Counted from the stretch's first letter, positions 8,357 to 17,241 are shown. The stretch is 64,000 nt of DNA from Streptomyces sp. NBC_01235 (GCF_035989285.1 NZ_CP108513.1:10602001-10666000), one strand, 5' to 3'. Notes: generated from the letters alone by a model not told the origin. Numbers and translations are program-made.

Positions 8357-8950
8357 ATGACACTCCAGCCCTCCGTGGCGCCCATGACCCTCACCACCGT
8401 GGTGGCCAGCACTCGCCCCGGACGTGTGGGCAGATCCGTCGCGGACTGGTTCGCTCTTCGAGCCACGGAGTACGACCAGTTCGAGTCGCACACCGTCGAC
8501 CTGTACGAACTCGCACTCCCCTTCTTCGACGAGCCGCATCCGCCCGCCCTGCGGCAGTACACGAAGAGCCACACCCGCGAATGGAGCCGGATCGTCGACG
8601 CGTCGGACGCGTTCGTCTTCGTCACCCCGGAATACAACGGCGGCTTCCCCGCACCGTTGAAGAATGCGTGGGACTACCTCGTCGTGGAGTGGCAGCACAA
8701 ACCGGCCGCGTTCGTGAGCTACGGGGGCGTCTCGGCGGGCACCCGGGCGGTGCAGATGGGCAAGCAGGTCGTGGCGAACCTCAGGATGCTGCCGATCGGT
8801 GCGACCGTGAGCATCCCGTTCGTCAACGAACTCGTCGAGGGCGGCGATTTCAGGCCCGGCAAGATACACGAGGCCGCTGCCGGGCAGGTGCTCGACGAAC
8901 TCGCCCGCACCGCCCGCGTCATGGGGCGGCTGCGCAGCGGAAGGTACTGA
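8357..8950 (+). CDS. NAD(P)H-dependent FMN reductase
   Basis: 197 residues, flavodoxin-like fold. The phosphate-binding loop ASTRPGRVGRSVADW (~19-33) and the diagnostic TPEYNGGFPAPLKNAWDYL (~90-108) identify the NADPH-dependent FMN reductase family; SYGGVSAGTRA follows. It supplies reduced FMN or reduces quinones/azo compounds in the cytosol. A free flavin reductase often partners a two-component monooxygenase, but no such oxygenase is in this window. ATG at 8357 has AAAGGGAG upstream. It is transcribed alone from the operator-2 promoter and ends at a strong hairpin. Confidence 0.88.
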   Translation: MTLQPSVAPMTLTTVVASTRPGRVGRSVADWFALRATEYDQFESHTVDLYELALPFFDEPHPPALRQYTKSHTREWSRIVDASDAFVFVTPEYNGGFPAPLKNAWDYLVVEWQHKPAAFVSYGGVSAGTRAVQMGKQVVANLRMLPIGATVSIPFVNELVEGGDFRPGKIHEAAAGQVLDELARTARVMGRLRSGRY

Positions 8951-8965
8951 CCCGCGCCGTACATG

Positions 8966-9002
8966 CGAAGGCGCCCGGAGCACGTCGCTCCGGGCGCCTT
9001 CG
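8966..9002. terminator. Bidirectional terminator, FMN reductase / LacI gene
   Basis: CGAAGGCGCCCGGAGC (8966-8981) and its perfect complement (8987-9002) form a 16-bp stem with a 5-nt loop between convergent genes. Confidence 0.85.
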
Positions 9003-9028
9003 GTGTTCGCGGGTGACGCCGCCCTGGC

Positions 9029-10060
9029 TCAGACGGACCTGGACGGAGCCTTTCCGGCAGGGGGCGCCGTGCTGCCACGCAGGACCAACGATCCGGGGGA
9101 GACCGACGTGTACGGGCCGTCGTTGTCCGGCTTGGTCTTGAGCCGGCGCATCAGCCACAGCGCGCAGCCGGTGGCCATCTCCTGGATCGGCAGGCCGACC
9201 GTGGTCAGCCCGGGACCCCACCAGGAGAACCCCGGCTCGTCCCCGAATCCGACCACGGACAGTTCCCCGGGCACCTTCACGCCCTGCTCGGACAACTCCT
9301 CCAGGACCCCGATGGTGAGCTGAACCGATCCCAGCACGAGTGCGGTGGGCGCACCCGGGCCCTTCATGAGCCGGCGCACCGCCTGGCGGCCGTGGTCTAC
9401 GGACGACGGCGGCCCCAGCTCCGTGCGCCCTGCGTCGTCGGGCAGGCCACCTTCGCTCAGGGCGCTGCGGAAGCCGCGCAGACGCTCCGCCCCCGTGGGC
9501 AGCTCCGTGGGACCGCCCACGTACGCGATGCGGGTGTGGCCCTGGGCCACCAGGTGGGCCGTGGCCTCGCGCAGTGACTCGTGGTCGTCCACACCGAACC
9601 ACTGGGAACCGAGCGACGGGTGGCGGCGCAGCAACTGAAGGTGCGGCAGGCCGCGCAGGAGCTTGACGGAGTCGCCGTGCGGGCGTGCGGTGGGCACGAT
9701 GATGACGCCGGCCACGCGGTTGGCGGACAGCTCGCGCAGGTGGCGCAGCTCCACCATCCGGTCGTCGTCGGTCTCCGAGAGCATCAGCTGGAAGCCCTCG
9801 GACTCCATGTTCTTGGACAACTCGTGCGCGATCGTCGAGTAGAAGCTGTTGCGGATGTCCGGGACGACCAGCGCGACCACGTTGCTGGACGCTCCGCGCA
9901 TCATCCGTGCCGCCCGGTTGCCGACGTATCCCATCTCGGAAGCGGCCTGGCGGACCCGGAACTTGGTCTCCTCACTGATGCGGGGATCGTCGGAGAGTGC
10001 CCGGCCGACCGTCGAGACGGAGATTCCGAGGCGTTCGGCGATGTCCTTGGTCGTGATCAC
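9029..10060 (-). CDS. LacI-family repressor of the catabolic island
   Basis: 343 residues from GTG 10060, which has GAGGGGG seven bases upstream and puts the HTH at the very N-terminus (TTKDIAERLGISVSTVGRALSDDPRIS). A GTG at 10099 would add 13 residues. The hinge helix (GYVGNRAARMMRGASSNVV) and a periplasmic-binding-like sensor domain (DIRNSFYSTIAHEL, ADRV-type loops, GFGDEPGFSWWGPGLTTV) follow. One operator copy lies 48-61 bp before its own start, so it is likely autoregulated. Four more copies lie at the enolase, FMN reductase, FAH and hydroxyacid dehydrogenase promoters. The inducer is unknown. Confidence 0.9.
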   Translation of the reverse strand: MITTKDIAERLGISVSTVGRALSDDPRISEETKFRVRQAASEMGYVGNRAARMMRGASSNVVALVVPDIRNSFYSTIAHELSKNMESEGFQLMLSETDDDRMVELRHLRELSANRVAGVIIVPTARPHGDSVKLLRGLPHLQLLRRHPSLGSQWFGVDDHESLREATAHLVAQGHTRIAYVGGPTELPTGAERLRGFRSALSEGGLPDDAGRTELGPPSSVDHGRQAVRRLMKGPGAPTALVLGSVQLTIGVLEELSEQGVKVPGELSVVGFGDEPGFSWWGPGLTTVGLPIQEMATGCALWLMRRLKTKPDNDGPYTSVSPGSLVLRGSTAPPAGKAPSRSV

Positions 10061-10107
10061 GTAAGGCCCCCTCGAGCTGACTGATCCCGGTGTCGTCACT
10101 TTCCGTA

Positions 10108-10121
10108 TGCCAACGATAGCA
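10108..10121. promoter_or_regulatory. LacI-family operator 3 (autoregulatory)
   Basis: TGCCAACGATAGCA, 48 bp upstream of the chosen repressor start. Confidence 0.75.
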
Positions 10122-10177
10122 TTCTCGTCGCGCTCCGTGGTCGGAAGGGTGAGGGCGTCGGGTTGATCATTGCCTTT

Positions 10178-10193
10178 GTGCTAACGTTAGCAC
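10178..10193. promoter_or_regulatory. LacI-family operator 4, perfect palindrome
   Basis: GTGCTAACGTTAGCAC is a 16-bp perfect palindrome, 52 bp upstream of the FAH-family start. TTGATC at 10163-10168 could be a -35 element with the operator over the -10 region. Confidence 0.8.
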
Positions 10194-10244
10194 TGCTGGA
10201 TGGGCCGTGCAGCCGCCCGCGGCTGCCTAGTTGCGGAGGTTTCC

Positions 10245-11024
10245 GTGCGGATCGTCAGGTATGCCGTCAACGGCGCGCGTCACTACGGAGAGCTGGAATC
10301 CGGTGACGAAAGAATCGCGCGATTCGAAGGTGATCCCTTCACCGGACTGTCCCCTGCGGGGCAGGTCGACGAAGTCGGGGATGTGGTCATTCTCCCGCCG
10401 CTGGAGCGACCCCGGATCTTCGGGTTCGCCTACAACTACGCCTCGCACGTCGACGAGACCGACCGTGAGGTTCCGGAAGTTCCCGTGTGCTTCATGAAGC
10501 CGAGCACCGCCGCGATTGGACCGGATGACGCGATCGTCTATCCGGCGGATGGCGAACTGATCCATTTCGAAGGCGAGTTGGTCGTCGTCATCGGAAAGGA
10601 AGCCCGCCATGTGAAGCCCTCCGAGGCCCATGAGTACATCCTCGGCTATACGTGCGGCAATGACGTCAGTGACCGCATCGTCCAGCGTAGGGAAAGCGCA
10701 TTCGGAACGCTGCTGATCGGCAAGGGGCAGGACACATTCGCTCCCCTCGGGCCGGTCATCGCGACCGAACTCGACCCCTCGGCACTGTCGCTGACGACCC
10801 GTGTGAACGGCGCCGTCACGCAGTCGGCGAGCACTGCCGACCTGCTGCTCGCCGTTCCCGACATCGTCAGCTACCTCAGCCGTCATCTGACACTGCTTCC
10901 GGGAGACGCGATCATGACCGGTACGCCGTCCGGCGTCGGGCCGATCCGCCCCGGAGACCAGATCGAGGTGGAGATCGAGGGCATCGGTGTCCTGCGCAAT
11001 CCGGTCGTGGCCGAGAGTCTCTGA
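10245..11024 (+). CDS. FAH-family hydrolase/isomerase (HpaG-like)
   Basis: 259 residues. The fumarylacetoacetate hydrolase fold is shown by GFAYNYASHV, FMKPSTAAIG, the metal-binding FEGEL plus NDVSDR, GKGQDTFAPLGP and TGTPSGVG. Family members hydrolyse acylpyruvates or isomerise/decarboxylate 2-hydroxymuconate-type products of extradiol cleavage, which suits the dioxygenase at 5511-6515. GTG 10245 is chosen for its RBS GCGGAGG five bases upstream; the reading frame is open further 5' but lacks homology. It is controlled by the palindromic operator 4 and ends at two strong hairpins. Confidence 0.88.
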   Translation: MRIVRYAVNGARHYGELESGDERIARFEGDPFTGLSPAGQVDEVGDVVILPPLERPRIFGFAYNYASHVDETDREVPEVPVCFMKPSTAAIGPDDAIVYPADGELIHFEGELVVVIGKEARHVKPSEAHEYILGYTCGNDVSDRIVQRRESAFGTLLIGKGQDTFAPLGPVIATELDPSALSLTTRVNGAVTQSASTADLLLAVPDIVSYLSRHLTLLPGDAIMTGTPSGVGPIRPGDQIEVEIEGIGVLRNPVVAESL

Positions 11025-11049
11025 CTTCGGACGTCTGCCGGGCGATCTC

Positions 11050-11094
11050 GCCAAGGGGCCTGCCCACCGCTCGCCGGTGGGCAGGCCCCTTGGC
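11050..11094 (+). terminator. Hairpin terminator after FAH gene
   Basis: A perfect 20-bp stem (11050-11069 with 11075-11094, arm beginning GCCAAGGGGCCTGCC) and a 5-nt loop, 26 bp after the stop. Confidence 0.85.
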
Positions 11095-11130
11095 ATGTCG
11101 GCGGGGGCTCCCGTGTCCTGTCGGAGCAAT

Positions 11131-11176
11131 GCCGCTGTGTTGCACCGGGCGCCGTCGCCCGGTGCAACACAGCGGC
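11131..11176. terminator. Second hairpin between convergent FAH and MFS genes
   Basis: A perfect 21-bp stem (11131-11151 with 11156-11176) and a 4-nt loop. It lies 27 bp from the stop of the minus-strand MFS gene and can serve both directions. Confidence 0.85.
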
Positions 11177-11202
11177 AGATGTCCGGCGGGCGGACCGGCT
11201 CG

Positions 11203-12471
11203 CTAGTGGACCGCGTTGTTGAACTTCGAGGGGCGGACGAAGGTCAGGGCCAGGGCGCCCACCAGCGGCAGTGCCGTGACCTGCAGCAGCCCGGCCCGGC
11301 TCCAGTCGAAGGTGTCCACCAGTGCGGCGAAGAGCAGGCCCGAGAACGCCGCCGTCCCGTAGTAGCTGGTGACGAAGAGACCGGAGGCGCGACCGATCTG
11401 CTCGGGGCGGACGGACCGCTGCATCGCGCTGTTGGTGTTGGGATAGATGAAGCCCAGGCCGAAGGCGCCCATGAGGAAGGCGAGCGTGTACTGCATGCCG
11501 ACTCCGGGATGTGTCTCGTAGATGCACACGCTGATGACGGAGACGGCGACCATGCTCAGGATCAGCAGGTTGCGCTGGTCCACGCGGTCCCCGAGCCAGC
11601 CGCCGAGAACGCCCAGCATGCCGCCGAAGCCGAGGAAGCTCATGGCCAGTGCGGCCTGTCCGGCGGTGTAGTGCAGCGAGCTGATGAGGTACGTCGGGTA
11701 GAGGCCGAGAAAGCCGTAGATGGCCACGCCGCTGACGACCGAGTGGACGGCAAGCGCGATGGAGTTGCGGTTGTAGGGGGAGGCCGGCATGTACTCGTAG
11801 GTCTTGGTCGAGACGAACTTCTCGGCGGAGTGCTCGGTCAGACCGGTTTTGACGAGGAACAGGGCGGCGGCGGCGATCAGCAGCCCGGCCATGCCGAACA
11901 GATAGAAGGGCGAGTGCCAGGTGCCGTGCATGCTCATGAGCTGGACGCCGATGAGCGGGGCGATGAACACGCCGATGGAATAGCCCATGCCGATGAAGCC
12001 GAAGGCGAGGCCCCGCCGGTGGGCGAAGAAGGCACCGATCGCCGCGAAGATGGCGGCGGACTGCATGCCCTCCCCGAAGCCGGACACGACCCGGTACACG
12101 GTCATGTCGGCGAAACCGGTGGCCAGAGGCGTGGCCATGGTGCCCAGGGAGTAGATCACGATGCTGACCAGCAGCACGGTCTTGCGGCGGAAGCGGTCCA
12201 GGAGATAGCCCGCGGGCAGGCCGGCCAGGGCCATACCGAGAGTGAAGTTCGTCGCCAGCAACCCGCCCTGCTCCAGGGAGAACCCGTACTGCGCGCGGAT
12301 GTTGGGCAGCAGGGGAGGAAAGACCTGGCGGTCCATCGCGTTGACCATGTAGGAGAGGACCACCAGCAGGAAGCCCACCCCGATCATCGGACGGGAAATG
12401 GGGGCCGGGCTCTTTTCCTGCGTGTCGCTTGCGGGCACCGCACTGGTGTCGACTTGCGCTGCGTGAGTCAT
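11203..12471 (-). CDS. MFS transporter, probable aromatic acid uptake
   Basis: 422 residues with about 12 membrane segments. Segment 1 (GVGFLLVVLSYMVNAMD) and the loop 2-3 signature GYLLDRFRRKTVLL mark the major facilitator superfamily; the D-x-x-R pattern repeats in the second half (GGWLGDRVDQRN). Family resemblance is to metabolite/H+ symporters that import carboxylated aromatics, an inference supported by its position inside the catabolic island. ATG 12471 has AGGAG at -8. It converges on the FAH gene and is divergent from the hydroxyacid dehydrogenase operon, sharing a 735-bp control region. Confidence 0.85.
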   Translation of the reverse strand: MTHAAQVDTSAVPASDTQEKSPAPISRPMIGVGFLLVVLSYMVNAMDRQVFPPLLPNIRAQYGFSLEQGGLLATNFTLGMALAGLPAGYLLDRFRRKTVLLVSIVIYSLGTMATPLATGFADMTVYRVVSGFGEGMQSAAIFAAIGAFFAHRRGLAFGFIGMGYSIGVFIAPLIGVQLMSMHGTWHSPFYLFGMAGLLIAAAALFLVKTGLTEHSAEKFVSTKTYEYMPASPYNRNSIALAVHSVVSGVAIYGFLGLYPTYLISSLHYTAGQAALAMSFLGFGGMLGVLGGWLGDRVDQRNLLILSMVAVSVISVCIYETHPGVGMQYTLAFLMGAFGLGFIYPNTNSAMQRSVRPEQIGRASGLFVTSYYGTAAFSGLLFAALVDTFDWSRAGLLQVTALPLVGALALTFVRPSKFNNAVH

Positions 12472-13206
12472 AGCGGCTCCTGAGAAGGAATGGGCCACCG
12501 CAGGCCGCGGCGGATCCATCGCCGGTACGGGGCCGTACGGGCGATGACGAGAAGCGGTGAGCTGAACACGGACTCGAGTCGACGACAGCGATGGCGTCGT
12601 CGACCGGCGAAATGCGGGCGACGGGCTGCCGCGCGGTCGGACACCGCGTGCGGAATACAGCCGTATTCGCCCGTCGGGGACGTCCGTGGCTATGGCGTCT
12701 TCGACAGCCGGACCACGTGCGGACACTTATCGGTCACACGGTCGGCGTTGGCAGAACCATGGAGGGGAAGTCTCCGGCGCGTCAAGATGTGAACACCGGA
12801 TTTCTTCGGCGTTCCTCGATTCTCATGACGACCGGTTCCTCGGCGCCGAGCGAACTGCGGCAGGGTGGCCGGCGATCGGGTGTGCGTCGCACTCTTGACG
12901 TGTCGAAGACCCGCAATGCTATCGTTAGCATCACGTGGCTGTGACAAAGTGATTCGACGTGCCCCGACATCTCGTGACCCGTTCCAGGGGCGTACTGCGG
13001 CGCCCGCACCGACCACAAGTCGGCGCGCGCCGGCGACACCGACCCGAGCCCAGCGACCCCCTCCACCCCACCCTGGCGGCCGACGGCCAACCTGACATGC
13101 CGACGGCCGCCCTTCCGGGTGGCGATCAGACCCGCTCACCGGATGCGACCGGGCGTGAAACCCGGCCGTCCGCTGCGGCCGCACGATTCTGCGAGGACGA
13201 CCTGTC
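12472..13206. promoter_or_regulatory. Divergent control region, MFS / hydroxyacid dehydrogenase operon
   Basis: No convincing gene in 735 bp. It holds operator 5 at 12916-12931, and a TTGACG at 12895-12900 suitable as a -35 for plus-strand transcription. The 275 bp between the operator and the dehydrogenase start is unusually long leader DNA; I see no clear structure in it. Confidence 0.5.
12916..12931. promoter_or_regulatory. LacI-family operator 5
   Basis: ATGCTATCGTTAGCAT, a near-perfect 16-bp palindrome overlapping a predicted -10 region downstream of TTGACG. It would place the 2-hydroxyacid dehydrogenase-kinase-cupin operon in the same regulon. Confidence 0.8.
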
Positions 13207-14208
13207 ATGAAACCACCGAGCCGCCCAGGCGCCGTGCTGCTCACCGACTACGCCTGGCCCGACGACTCCGTCGAGCGATCGGTCATCGAGGAGGCGGGCC
13301 ACACCCTGGTGACCGGCCCCGCCGATCCCGCCACCGCCGAGGCGATCGAGGACCTGGTGGCCGAGCACCGGCCCGCCGGCATCCTGACCTGCTGGGCCCC
13401 CGTCTCCGCCACCGCGATCGGCACGTCGCCGGATCTGCGGATCGTGGCCAGGCTCGGAGTCGGGCTCGACAACATCGCCGTGGACGCCGCCACCGAGCGC
13501 GGTGTGTGGGTCACCAACGTGCCGGACTACTGCGTCGAGGAAGTCTCCGACCACGCCGTGGGCATGGTGCTGGCCTGGACGCGTGGCCTGGCCGTGTCCG
13601 ACCGGGAGGTCCGCGCCGGCCGCTGGGACCCGGCCGGCGCCCGGCTGCGCCGGCTGTCGACGCTGACCTGCGGCGTCGTCGGATACGGGCGCATCGGTCG
13701 CGCCACCGTGCGCAAGCTCGGCGCGTTCGGCTGCCGGATCCTGGCCCACGACCCGCGTCCGCCGAAGGACGCCCCCGGAGTGGAGATGGTGGGTCTGGAG
13801 GAGCTGCTGCGCCGCAGCGACGTGGTGATTCTCCACGTGCCGCTCACGTCGGACACGCACCACATCATCGGTGCCGAGCAGTTGGAGCTGATGTCACCGG
13901 GCGGTCTGCTGGTCAACGTCAGCCGGGGCGGCCTGGTGGACACCGACGCGGTCGTCAAGGCGCTGGACAGCGGGCACCTGGACGGAGCCGCTTTCGACGT
14001 ACTGGAGACCGAGCCGCACGTCCCCGCCGGGCTGCTGGACCAGCCGGGAGCGCTTCTCACCCCGCACATCGCCTTCTCCTCCGACGCCTCGGTCACGGAA
14101 CTGCGCCGCCGTGCCGCCGAGGAGGTCGTACGGATCCTGGCGGGCGAGGCGCCGGCCCACGCCTGCAACAGCCCCCTCTGTCCGACCACCGGGTCGGGTG
14201 ACCGGTGA
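13207..14208 (+). CDS. D-2-hydroxyacid dehydrogenase (phosphoglycerate dehydrogenase-like)
   Basis: 333 residues of the D-isomer-specific 2-hydroxyacid dehydrogenase family. The NAD-binding Rossmann motif is GVVGYGRIGRATV. The catalytic triad is visible: Arg in VNVSRGGLVD, Glu in LETEPHVP and His in TPHIAFSSD. There is no C-terminal ACT domain, so it is not the serine-regulated SerA type. It would interconvert a 2-oxo and a (R)-2-hydroxy acid. It starts an operon: its TGA overlaps the kinase ATG by four bases. Operator 5 lies 275 bp upstream, so it is likely repressed by the island's LacI protein. Confidence 0.88.
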   Translation: MKPPSRPGAVLLTDYAWPDDSVERSVIEEAGHTLVTGPADPATAEAIEDLVAEHRPAGILTCWAPVSATAIGTSPDLRIVARLGVGLDNIAVDAATERGVWVTNVPDYCVEEVSDHAVGMVLAWTRGLAVSDREVRAGRWDPAGARLRRLSTLTCGVVGYGRIGRATVRKLGAFGCRILAHDPRPPKDAPGVEMVGLEELLRRSDVVILHVPLTSDTHHIIGAEQLELMSPGGLLVNVSRGGLVDTDAVVKALDSGHLDGAAFDVLETEPHVPAGLLDQPGALLTPHIAFSSDASVTELRRRAAEEVVRILAGEAPAHACNSPLCPTTGSGDR

Positions 14209-15326
14209 TGAGCCCGACCTCAGCACAGGTGAGCCCGGGCCCCGTACCCGACACCGCGCTGGTCGACTTCCTGACCGCCCACGAACTCGCCGGACCCGGC
14301 GAAGCCGCACGCTGGTCGCCCCTGACCGGCGGTGTCTCGTCCGATCTGTGGCGAGTGGACCTGCCGGGACGTTCCCTCTGCGTCAAACGCGCCTTGGCCA
14401 AGTTGAAGGTCGCCGCCGACTGGCAGGCACCGGTGTCGCGCAACGCCTTCGAATGGGCGTGGATGCGGTTCGCGTCCCGGCACCGCCCTGAGAGCGTGCC
14501 CGAACTGCTGGCCCACGACCCCGAAGCCGGCCTCTTTGCGATGGCGTTCCTGCCCCCCGAGCACTACCCCATGTGGAAGGCGCAGCTGCTGTGCGGCGAG
14601 GTGCGGGTGGCGACCGCGGCGGCCGTCGGAGAGCTGCTCGGAACCCTGCACGCGGCGAGCGCCGGCAACGTAGCCCTCGCCGCGGAGTTCGCCACCGACG
14701 ACAACTTCCACGCGCTGCGCATCGAGCCGTACCTGCTGGCCACCGCTGCCGCGCACCCTGGTCTGAGCGACATCCTCCAGAGCCTCGCCGACCGCACGGC
14801 CGCGACGCACCTGGCCCTGGTGCACGGTGACGTCAGTCCCAAGAACATCCTCGTCGGACCGTCCGGGCCCGTGCTGCTGGACGCCGAGTGCGCCTGGTAC
14901 GGAGACCCGGCCTTCGACCTCGCCTTCTGCGTCAACCATCTGCTCCTCAAGAGCCTGGTGGTACCCGGGGGCCGCGCCGATCTCCTGCGGTCCGCCCGGG
15001 TGCTGGCCGAGGAGTACGTCCGGTGCGTCGACTGGGAGCCTCGGCCGGCCCTTGAGGCGCGGGCCGCTTCACTGCTGCCGGCGCTGCTGCTCGCGCGGGT
15101 GGACGGCAAGTCCCCGGTGGAGTACCTCACGGACGACCGCCACCGGCTGTTCGTTCGCACGGTGGCATCGGCCCTGCTCAGGGCACCCGCCCCGACCGTG
15201 GCGGATGTCCTGGACTCCTGGGCGACCAAGCTCGGGCCCTCGACCGGGCCGGGCAACGGCCGACCCGACCGACCCGACCGGTTCGACAGGTCCGGCGGCC
15301 CTGGCAAATCCCACGGACCCGACTGA
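14208..15326 (+). CDS. APH-family phosphotransferase
   Basis: 372 residues. The kinase-like fold has an N-lobe (GGVSSDLWRVDLPG, LCVKRALAKL with the ATP-binding Lys), the catalytic loop HGDVSPKNIL (H-x-D-x4-N) and metal-binding DAE (LLDAECAWYGDPAFD). It phosphorylates a small-molecule hydroxyl. Its place between a 2-hydroxyacid dehydrogenase and a cupin, under the same operator as an enolase paralogue, argues for a metabolic kinase rather than antibiotic resistance. The ATG overlaps the previous stop (ATGA). The last ~25 residues are low-complexity (RPDRPDRFDR). A GTG at 14205 is an alternative start. Confidence 0.82.
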   Translation: MSPTSAQVSPGPVPDTALVDFLTAHELAGPGEAARWSPLTGGVSSDLWRVDLPGRSLCVKRALAKLKVAADWQAPVSRNAFEWAWMRFASRHRPESVPELLAHDPEAGLFAMAFLPPEHYPMWKAQLLCGEVRVATAAAVGELLGTLHAASAGNVALAAEFATDDNFHALRIEPYLLATAAAHPGLSDILQSLADRTAATHLALVHGDVSPKNILVGPSGPVLLDAECAWYGDPAFDLAFCVNHLLLKSLVVPGGRADLLRSARVLAEEYVRCVDWEPRPALEARAASLLPALLLARVDGKSPVEYLTDDRHRLFVRTVASALLRAPAPTVADVLDSWATKLGPSTGPGNGRPDRPDRFDRSGGPGKSHGPD

Positions 15327-15345
15327 CGCGATGGAGGAGAAAGGC

Positions 15346-15876
15346 ATGCGCAGAGTCGTCACCGGCCATGACGAGAACGGCAGGTCGGTCGTCGTCAGCG
15401 ACGGTCCCGTCCCGCGCAGCCGGGCGTTCACCAGCCTTCCGGGCTGGGTGTCCCGCCTGCCGTGGGCCACCGAACCCGGCGACCCGGTCGGCCGGACAGG
15501 GGAGGATCCCACACCGAAGGTCACCAGCCTGCTGCCGGTGAACGGCGGCACGCGGTTCATCGTGCTGACCTTTCCGCCGGACACCGCGATGGCCGACCCG
15601 GCGTTCGACCCCGTCGCCTTCGACCAGGAGCAGCGGGCCGACTCGCCTGGCATCGCGGACCTCATGGAACCCGACGGCATGCACACCACGCCGACCGTGG
15701 ACTACGGCATCGTGCTGCAGGGCGAGATCGTCCTCGAACTCGACGACGGCCGGTGCACCCACCTCTCGGCGGGAGACATCGTGATCCAGAACGGCACCCG
15801 CCACGGCTGGCGCAACCGCAGCGACCAACCCGTCACGATGGCCTTCGTTCTCGTCGGCGCGGAACGCGACGGCTGA
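15346..15876 (+). CDS. Cupin-domain protein
   Basis: 176 residues. A single cupin barrel occupies the C-terminal half: TVDYGIVLQGEIVLELDDG, then LSAGDIVIQNGTRHGWRN. The first motif lacks the usual HxH pair (TVDYG) while the second keeps a His, so metal binding is uncertain. ATG 15346 has GGAGGAGA upstream; the in-frame ATG 15331 has none. Such proteins sit beside aromatic or hydroxyacid catabolic genes and may isomerise, bind or decarboxylate small acids. Third gene of the operon, 19 bp after the kinase. Confidence 0.8.
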   Translation: MRRVVTGHDENGRSVVVSDGPVPRSRAFTSLPGWVSRLPWATEPGDPVGRTGEDPTPKVTSLLPVNGGTRFIVLTFPPDTAMADPAFDPVAFDQEQRADSPGIADLMEPDGMHTTPTVDYGIVLQGEIVLELDDGRCTHLSAGDIVIQNGTRHGWRNRSDQPVTMAFVLVGAERDG

Positions 15877-16497
15877 CGCGGCAGTCCGTTCGGGCGGTAA
15901 CCGGGCTCCGTGGTTCGCTCGTGGGGTCGGCGATCCAGTTGCCTGCGAGCGTGGGCGGGCCCTGGCCGCCGATGGGCTTGCCGTTCGCGTCGACGAGTCG
16001 GCCCGGCACCGCACGACATGGCCGGCCTCCGAACACGGCAAGGGTTCGCACCGGGCTGGTCGGCACGACGACGGTCGTCGATTGCGCCGGCCGTGAACCC
16101 CGGGTGGCCGGCGCACCGCGTCCACCGGCCGGCCGGCCGGCGGCCCGCCCGCCCACCTGGCCGAAGGCGCGGCTGCCCGGCCGGCACAGTTGCCGCGCTC
16201 GTGGCACCGCTCGTGGTGCAGGCCCGCAGGGGAATCCTCGAGAGGCACTGTGCGACTACGGTCGCGGTCGAGATCAGTGACGGCCTCGACCGGAGAGCTG
16301 CTCGTAAGCGCCCGGCTCCGTGTACCTCAACCTGCCTGACCTGCCTGACCTGCCTGACCTGCCTGACCTGCCGTCCGCAGCGGCCGGAGCCGCTGTGGCG
16401 GGGGAGGCGCACCGGGTGCGGCGCGAGCGACGGCCGGGGTCGCTGCGAGCCGGCGTGGTGTCAGGCTGGTGCTCGTTGCGTACGAGCAATCCGGCGT
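15877..16497. other. Intergenic DNA with possible decayed coding sequence
   Basis: No intact gene in about 620 bp. A minus-strand frame around 15930-16090 gives protein-like text (GRLVDANGKPIGGQG) without a start or family I recognise. A short tandem repeat lies at 16331-16371. Confidence 0.35.
16331..16371. repeat. 9-bp tandem repeat (CCTGCCTGA)n
   Basis: Four and a half perfect copies of CCTGCCTGA. No coding role is apparent. Confidence 0.9.
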
Positions 16498-17241
16498 TCA
16501 ACGCCCAGCGCCCGACGGCCGTCGGCCGGTGGTCCGCGGAGTGTCCGGACCCGCGAGCGCGTCCTTGGCGTACTGGAGGAAGGCACGTGCCCGCTGGGTG
16601 GGGGTGACGTGTGCCGCTTGGGCGATCACGAGCTCGACTTCGTCCAGCGGGTCGCTGAGGGGCACGGATGCCAGGGGGAGCCCCTCGACACTGGTGTCGG
16701 TCGGCCAGGACTGGATCAACGTGGCGAAGCCGAGGCCGCGGGCGACCATGCTGCGGACCGCCTCGATGCTCGAGGTCCGGTACCGGATGTTCGGCTGTGC
16801 TCCCGCGGGGGAGAACCAGTGGTCCGCGTTCTGCTGGGCCGGCGGCTCGGAGCAGATGATCAGTGGCTCGTCCGCCAGTTCGGCGAGTGAGACAGCCTTG
16901 CGCTGTGCCATCGGATGACCGGCGGACACGATGACATACGGACGGCTGGAGCGCAGCGTCGTGCAGGACAGACCGGGCTGGGTGCCGAACGCGTACAACA
17001 GGGCCAGGTCACATGCGCCCTGGAGCAGGGCATGGCGCATCTCGTCCTGCTGACCCTCGATCAGTTCGAGGTTGACCGCCGGGTGGACCTGCCTGAACCC
17101 GTCCACAGGGGCGGGACGAGAAACGGGGTCAGGGCCACGTAGCAGCTGATCGTCGCCGGTGTCGATGAACTCCCGGGCGGCCGGAACGGGTGGGAGGCCG
17201 CCGTCGCCGAGGGCCGGTCCGGCCACCGGATACAGCGGCAC
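16498..17241 (-). pseudogene. LysR-family regulator, effector-domain fragment
   Basis: From about 17150 down to 16545 the frame encodes a LysR substrate-binding domain: HPAVNLELIEGQQDEM, LLQGACDLALLYAF, PYVIVSAGHPMA, LAELADEPLIIC and AVRSMVARGLGFATLIQSWP. The N-terminal winged HTH is absent; the upstream sequence (VPLYPVAGPALGDGGLPP) is unrelated. A regulator that has lost its DNA-binding half is most likely dead. It sits at the boundary between the catabolic and persulfide islands. Confidence 0.65.

Noticed and set aside
10987..12483. Plus-strand open frame of 498 codons opposite the MFS gene
   Set aside because: Composition dominated by His/Gln/Glu/Gly, no motifs; the minus strand encodes a clear 12-helix transporter.
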